Below, piece by piece: positions 31,691 through 35,315 of a stretch of 35,315 nt of DNA. The notes beneath the pieces were generated by a model. That model saw nothing but the letters and a program-made list of their open reading frames with translations. It did no database searches and was not told the DNA's origin. Source of the DNA: Abiotrophia sp938010525 (GTDB lineage Bacteria; Bacillota; Bacilli; Lactobacillales; Aerococcaceae); the NCBI RefSeq assembly GCF_938010525.1, contig NZ_CALLVK010000001.1, forward strand, positions 1 to 35,315, written 5' to 3'. The position numbers were made by a program, and so were the translations under genes. Numbering within the stretch: position 1 is the stretch's first letter; every line of letters begins with the position of its first letter.

Positions 31691-31982
31691 AGGCTATATA
31701 AGTTGCAGTTTTCTTATATGTATAACGATAGATTAGTGGATTCTCATCTAAGGTGCTTATGTCGAAAATGAAGAAGTGATCACGGTTATCTCTAGCCTTT
31801 TCCTTATTGAGGACAAAGTAATTCTTACGAGAAGTTGTCATTGTTTTGAGGATATCATCAGTCAGAAAGGTCAATGGAATATTCATGTTGGAGTAGCGGT
31901 AGAAGTCACGTTCAAAATCTTGGTAGCTCTCGCTATAATAGTCCATTTGTAGGTGATTACGCTGAAACTCAAGCTGATTCAT
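31683..31982 (-). CDS. Small hypothetical protein, DUF5960-like
   Basis: A 99-residue soluble, charged and Tyr/Phe-rich protein with the blocks MDYYSESYQDFERDFYRYS and PLTFLTDDILKTMT. I associate this pattern with small plasmid- and island-borne DUF5960-type proteins of streptococci and enterococci; its function is unknown. Start at ATG 31982 with a perfect GAGGAGG upstream; eight more in-frame codons to 32006 would swallow that ribosome site. It is convergent with arsC and divergent from cadC. Confidence 0.7.
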   Translation of the reverse strand: MNQLEFQRNHLQMDYYSESYQDFERDFYRYSNMNIPLTFLTDDILKTMTTSRKNYFVLNKEKARDNRDHFFIFDISTLDENPLIYRYTYKKTATYIASK

Positions 31983-32116
31983 AGAGCACCTCCTCAACAA
32001 GTTCAATACTAATAATGTTATGTACTTAAAGTCTTATGCAGATTGGTTATTTTGTTATTAGAATTGGGTACTCCAAGTCTTTTTTTATGAATTTTTTTAT
32101 TCACTCAAAAAAACAC

Positions 32117-32166
32117 TTGAATTAATTAATGAAAAGGGTTATACTATGTTCAAGCAAATACTTGAA
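32117..32166 (+). promoter_or_regulatory. cad promoter and CadC operator
   Basis: TTGAAT (32117-32122), 17 bp, TATACT (32140-32145). An inverted repeat TTCAAG-n6-CTTGAA (32149-32166) covers the transcription start, closely resembling the known staphylococcal CadC site with its TCAA...TTGAATGA core. Metal-free CadC would block RNA polymerase here. Confidence 0.82.
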
Positions 32167-32184
32167 TGATATTGGGGTGAGAAT

Positions 32185-32553
32185 ATGATTAAAAAAGATA
32201 CTTGTGAAATTTATTGTTATGACGAAGAAAAGGTCAATCGAATACAAGGTAATTTACAGACAGTAGATATTTCTAGTGTTGCCCAAATATTAAAAGCTAT
32301 TGCAGATAAAAATAGAGCAAAAATTACCTATGCATTGTGTCAAGATGACGAACTGTGTGTGTGTGATATTGCAAATATTATAGGTGTTACGGTTGCAAAT
32401 GCCTCTCATCACCTGCGAACGCTCCATAAGCAAGGGATTGTTAAGTTTCGAAAAGAGGGAAAACTTGCATTTTATTCATTAGATGATGAGCATATCAGAC
32501 AAATTATGATGATTGCATTGGCACTTAAGAAAGAGGTGAAGATCAATGTCTAG
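32185..32553 (+). CDS. cadC: Metal-responsive ArsR/SmtB-family repressor CadC
   Basis: A 122-residue repressor released from DNA by Cd, Pb or Zn. N-terminal Cys7 and Cys11 (C-E-I-Y-C) plus ELCVCD form the alpha-3N metal site typical of CadC. The recognition helix is in VTVANASHHLRTLHKQGIV, and a C-terminal D-x-H pattern (DDEHIRQI) suggests the second zinc site. Its operator lies just upstream, and it overlaps cadA by eight bases. Confidence 0.94.
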   Translation: MIKKDTCEIYCYDEEKVNRIQGNLQTVDISSVAQILKAIADKNRAKITYALCQDDELCVCDIANIIGVTVANASHHLRTLHKQGIVKFRKEGKLAFYSLDDEHIRQIMMIALALKKEVKINV

Positions 32554-34675
32554 TGGGAAAGCAAAACAGTTCGAAGAAGAAATGAAAGCCTATCGTGTTC
32601 AAGGATTTACTTGTACTAACTGTGCAGCCATTTTTGAAAATAATGTTAAAGAACTTCCCGGTGTTCAGGATGCGAAAGTAAATTTCGGAGCATCTAAAGT
32701 TTATGTTAAAGGGACGACAACCATTGAAGAATTAGAAAAAGCAGGAGCATTTGAAAATTTAAAAATTCGAGATGAAAAAGAACAAAGGGTAGAAGGAGAA
32801 CCTTTTTGGAAGCAGAAAGAAAACATTAAGGTATATATATCAGCTCTTTTACTTGTAGTTAGCTGGTTCTTAGGAGAGCAGTATGGTGAAGAGCATGTTC
32901 TACCGACAATTGGTTATGCAGCGTCCATTTTAATCGGTGGATATTCGTTATTTATTAAAGGTCTCAAAAATTTAAGCAGATTAAATTTCGATATGAATAC
33001 GCTTATGACTATTGCCATTATAGGAGCTGCAATTATTGGTGAATGGGGTGAAGGGGCAACCGTTGTTATCCTATTTGCGATTAGTGAAGCATTAGAGCGT
33101 TATTCAATGGATAAAGCACGTCAATCTATTGAATCTTTAATGGATATTGCCCCAAAAGAAGCGTTAATTCGACGAGGCAATGAAGAAATGATGATTCATG
33201 TTGATGAGATTCAAGTTGGAGACATCATGATAGTTAAGCCCGGTCAAAAGTTAGCAATGGATGGAATAGTGGTTAAAGGTACATCGACATTAAATCAGGC
33301 TGCGATTACAGGTGAAAGTGTTCCAGTAACGAAAATCACAAATGATGAAGTATTTGCAGGAACCTTGAATGAAGAAGGGTTACTTGAGGTTAAAGTAACA
33401 AAACGAGTTGAAGATACCACTCTTTCAAAAATCATTCACTTGGTAGAAGAAGCCCAAGCAGAACGGGCCCCCTCTCAAGCGTTTGTCGATAAATTTGCAA
33501 AATACTATACACCAGCTATTGTCATACTAGCTCTTTTAATTGCAGTAGTTCCACCATTATTTGGCGGAGACTGGAGCCAATGGATTTATCAAGGATTAGC
33601 TGTATTAGTGGTTGGTTGTCCTTGTGCCTTAGTAGTCTCAACTCCAGTTGCTGTGGTTACAGCAATAGGAAATGCAGCGAAAAATGGTGTATTAATTAAA
33701 GGTGGTATCCATTTAGAAGCAGCAGGACACTTAAAAGCGATAGCCTTTGATAAAACAGGAACATTAACCAAAGGGATTCCAGCTGTAACAGACATTGTGA
33801 CATATGGTAGAAATGAAAATGAATTAATAACCATAACATCAGCCATTGAAAAAGGATCGCAGCACCCTCTTGCTTCAGCGATTATGCGAAAAGCAGAAGA
33901 AAATGGATTAAAATTCAATGAAGTAACAGTAGAGGATTTTCAATCCATTACAGGTAAAGGCGTTAAAGCCAAAATAAATAATGAAATGTATTATGTGGGA
34001 AGTCAAAATCTTTTTGAGGAATTACACGGAAGCATTTCAAGCGATAAAAAAGAAAAAATTGCCGATATGCAAACTCAAGGTAAAACGGTGATGGTGTTAG
34101 GAACAGAAAAAGAAATTCTTTCGTTTATTGCCGTAGCCGATGAAATGAGGGAATCGTCTAAAGAAGTTATCGGCAAGTTGAACAATATGGGAATCGAAAC
34201 AGTGATGCTAACAGGCGATAACCAAAGAACGGCAACAGCCATCGGAAAACAAGTTGGTGTTTCGGATATTAAAGCTGACTTACTTCCAGAAGATAAGCTT
34301 AATTTTATTAAAGAACTTCGAGAAAAACATCAAAGTGTGGGGATGGTCGGAGATGGCGTGAATGATGCTCCAGCCCTTGCGGCATCTACCGTTGGTGTAG
34401 CAATGGGTGGTGCTGGAACTGATACAGCTTTAGAAACGGCTGACATCGCCTTAATGTCTGATGATTTGAGTAAATTGCCATATACAATAAAATTAAGTCG
34501 TAAGGCTTTAGCAATCATCAAGCAAAACATTACCTTCTCTTTGGCGATTAAATTAGTGGCATTACTTTTGGTCATGCCCGGTTGGTTAACACTTTGGATA
34601 GCGATATTTGCTGATATGGGAGCAACTTTACTTGTAACATTAAACAGTTTACGCTTATTGAAAATCAAAGGATAG
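32546..34675 (+). CDS. cadA: Cadmium/zinc-exporting P1B-type ATPase CadA
   Basis: A 709-residue efflux pump. One N-terminal metal-binding domain with GFTCTNC (Cys23, Cys26), then eight membrane spans, TGES in the actuator domain, the transport motif C358-P-C360, phosphorylated Asp402 in DKTGT, the HP in SQHPLA, and GDGVNDAPAL. This is the full-length CadA arrangement for Cd, Zn and Pb. Starts inside the end of cadC behind GAGGTG, so production is coupled to the repressor. Base composition is AT-rich like cadC, unlike the core genes, which points to transfer. Confidence 0.96.
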   Translation: MSSGKAKQFEEEMKAYRVQGFTCTNCAAIFENNVKELPGVQDAKVNFGASKVYVKGTTTIEELEKAGAFENLKIRDEKEQRVEGEPFWKQKENIKVYISALLLVVSWFLGEQYGEEHVLPTIGYAASILIGGYSLFIKGLKNLSRLNFDMNTLMTIAIIGAAIIGEWGEGATVVILFAISEALERYSMDKARQSIESLMDIAPKEALIRRGNEEMMIHVDEIQVGDIMIVKPGQKLAMDGIVVKGTSTLNQAAITGESVPVTKITNDEVFAGTLNEEGLLEVKVTKRVEDTTLSKIIHLVEEAQAERAPSQAFVDKFAKYYTPAIVILALLIAVVPPLFGGDWSQWIYQGLAVLVVGCPCALVVSTPVAVVTAIGNAAKNGVLIKGGIHLEAAGHLKAIAFDKTGTLTKGIPAVTDIVTYGRNENELITITSAIEKGSQHPLASAIMRKAEENGLKFNEVTVEDFQSITGKGVKAKINNEMYYVGSQNLFEELHGSISSDKKEKIADMQTQGKTVMVLGTEKEILSFIAVADEMRESSKEVIGKLNNMGIETVMLTGDNQRTATAIGKQVGVSDIKADLLPEDKLNFIKELREKHQSVGMVGDGVNDAPALAASTVGVAMGGAGTDTALETADIALMSDDLSKLPYTIKLSRKALAIIKQNITFSLAIKLVALLLVMPGWLTLWIAIFADMGATLLVTLNSLRLLKIKG

Positions 34676-34917
34676 GTTCTAAAATGGGTGTCAACAATCG
34701 GGTGCGATCATTGAAAACAATGTTATGCTTCAAAAGGGATATTAACAGGAAATATACAACTAAAGGACGCTTTAACTGAGCAACGGAAAAAGCCAAATTT
34801 CTCAATTGATGTTGAGAAATTTGGAGAATGTTTATACGATTAGTAAAGTTGGCGAAAATAATAAAGTTATTAATCTCATGGAGTATTTGAACTTGCAAAA
34901 AAATATTTATGAGTCAT
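34676..34917 (+). pseudogene. Decayed coding sequence between cadA and the IS3 remnant
   Basis: Broken frames are visible. One reads ILTGNIQLKDALTEQRKKPN and ends LYD at a TAG near 34853. Another, one phase off, continues SKVGENNKVINLMEYLNLQK and stops in the IS end at about 34923. Two frameshifts would join them into one protein tail. I do not recognise the family. A perfect 13-bp hairpin lies within it (34793-34824), without a T tract. Confidence 0.4.
34793..34824. repeat. 13-bp perfect inverted repeat
   Basis: CCAAATTTCTCAA (34793-34805) and its complement (34812-34824) around a 6-base loop. No T tract follows, so it is a poor terminator; it may still end or protect the cadA transcript. 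Confidence 0.6.
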
Positions 34918-35315
34918 TGTACTGACCCCAAAAAGTTAGACAAAAAATATTATTGAAAGGATTTAGTTCTATACTGAACAGGACTAAGTCCTTTTAGTTT
35001 TGCTTTAATGCGTTTATTGTTGTAGTAAAAAATATACTCGGTAATAGCTTGCTCCAGTTGATCCAGAGACTTGAAATTTTTCTCAAATCCGTAAAACATT
35101 TCTGTTTTCAAGATACCAAAGAAGGACTCCATCATGCCATTATCTATGCTGGTTCCCTTGCGAGACATGGATGGACGTATGCCTTTACTGGCAAGAACAA
35201 ATTAAATGTACCGCATATTTATCTTTCAATTCTTCTACTAACTATACAACTACTTGAGGTGACACTTCCTTTCCAATTCCTTGTATTTTTTTAATATTTC
35301 TAATTCAACTTCTTT
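34918..35315 (-). mobile_element. IS3-family insertion sequence, internally deleted and cut by window edge
   Basis: The end inverted repeat at 34918-34942 begins TGTACTGACCCC and ends in GACA. The minus strand reads the C-terminal third of the IS3 OrfB integrase (see the transposase entry). Upstream, 35315 to about 35250 reads like an OrfA C terminus (KEVELEILKKYKELER) and about 35254-35200 like the start of OrfB (LVEELKDKYAVHLIC). The middle of OrfB is missing, and several stops lie near 35200-35255. The other end is outside the window. Confidence 0.85.
34950..35201 (-). pseudogene. IS3-family transposase OrfB, C-terminal fragment
   Basis: The fragment runs from just after a stop at 35202-35204 to 34950. 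It carries the DDE-integrase end: GIRPSMSRKGTSIDNGMMES (with the catalytic-region Asn-x-x-Met-Glu block), FFGILKTEM, then YNNKRIKAKLKGLSPVQYR, the usual IS3 tail. A methionine at 35168 could start 72 residues, but that is an internal Met of the SMSRKG motif and not a real start. The first two catalytic Asp residues are lost, so it is inactive. Confidence 0.88.

Noticed and set aside
31235..32553. arsC plus the ArsR-family gene as an ars operon
   Set aside because: The ArsR-family protein has the CadC metal site and overlaps cadA; arsC is separated by a terminator and a minus-strand gene.
34950..35168. 72-residue frame as a complete small gene
   Set aside because: It is the C-terminal part of IS3 OrfB; its first Met is the internal Met of the SMSRKG motif.

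Overview
The window looks like chromosome of a low-to-mid GC Firmicute of the order Lactobacillales. The evidence is a complete dlt (D-alanyl teichoic acid) operon, the cell-wall run murF–cshA–acpS–alr, strong AGGAGG-type ribosome sites and extended -10 promoters. The core genes are G+C-richer than most lactic acid bacteria, which together with the gene set makes an Aerococcaceae member (Abiotrophia-like) my best guess; this is inference. No tRNA, rRNA or CRISPR array was seen.

Layout: (1) 1-1104, two tandem paralogous small membrane proteins, the first cut by the window edge. (2) 1151-3830, minus-strand operon of ABC ATPase, ABC-2 permease, LytTR regulator and DUF3021 membrane protein, with two TAAGTGGT direct repeats 21 bp apart upstream that look like a LytTR operator. 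(3) 4172-5173, a CpXC-domain protein and a MazG-like pyrophosphohydrolase. (4) 5317-9510, dltABCD followed by a 49-codon dltX that overlaps the end of dltD. (5) 9629-11533, a PepO-type M13 peptidase. (6) 11599-14695, minus-strand esterase, ATP-grasp protein and 37-kDa-type nucleoid-associated protein. (7) 14964-17665, a VOC dioxygenase-like protein, a DUF3290/DUF421 membrane pair and a pseudouridine synthase. (8) 17770-23952, a flavin-based extracellular electron transfer (FLEET/EET) locus: ndh2 with a C-terminal membrane extension, dmkB, a doubly FMN-binding PplA-like protein, an ApbE flavin transferase and dmkA. (9) 24081-25254, a MerR/TipAS regulator of different base composition plus a scar in which an internal piece of murF is joined to the tail of dmkA. 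(10) 25255-30819, murF, cshA, acpS, alr and a metallo-beta-lactamase-fold hydrolase. (11) 30842-35315, an AT-rich accessory island: MITE-like element, broken relaxase tail, arsC, a DUF5960-like gene, cadC-cadA, decayed coding sequence and an internally deleted IS3-family element.

How the genes work together: Ndh2 would pass electrons from NADH to a demethylmenaquinone made by DmkA and DmkB. From there they would reach the PplA-like protein, whose FMN groups are attached outside the cell by the ApbE protein. eetA and eetB are not in the window, and both exported proteins lack a lipobox cysteine, so this is a variant of the described system. The dlt genes D-alanylate teichoic acids, and alr at the other end of the window makes the D-alanine they need. 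The island adds cadmium/zinc efflux under CadC control and a lone arsenate reductase.

The most notable observations are the non-lipoprotein EET variant with a 15-residue repeat insert in Ndh2, the murF/dmkA duplication scar, the displaced dltX, the LytTR-type repeat pair, the structured leader and TTG start of cshA, and the identical 16-mers that bracket the metal-resistance island.
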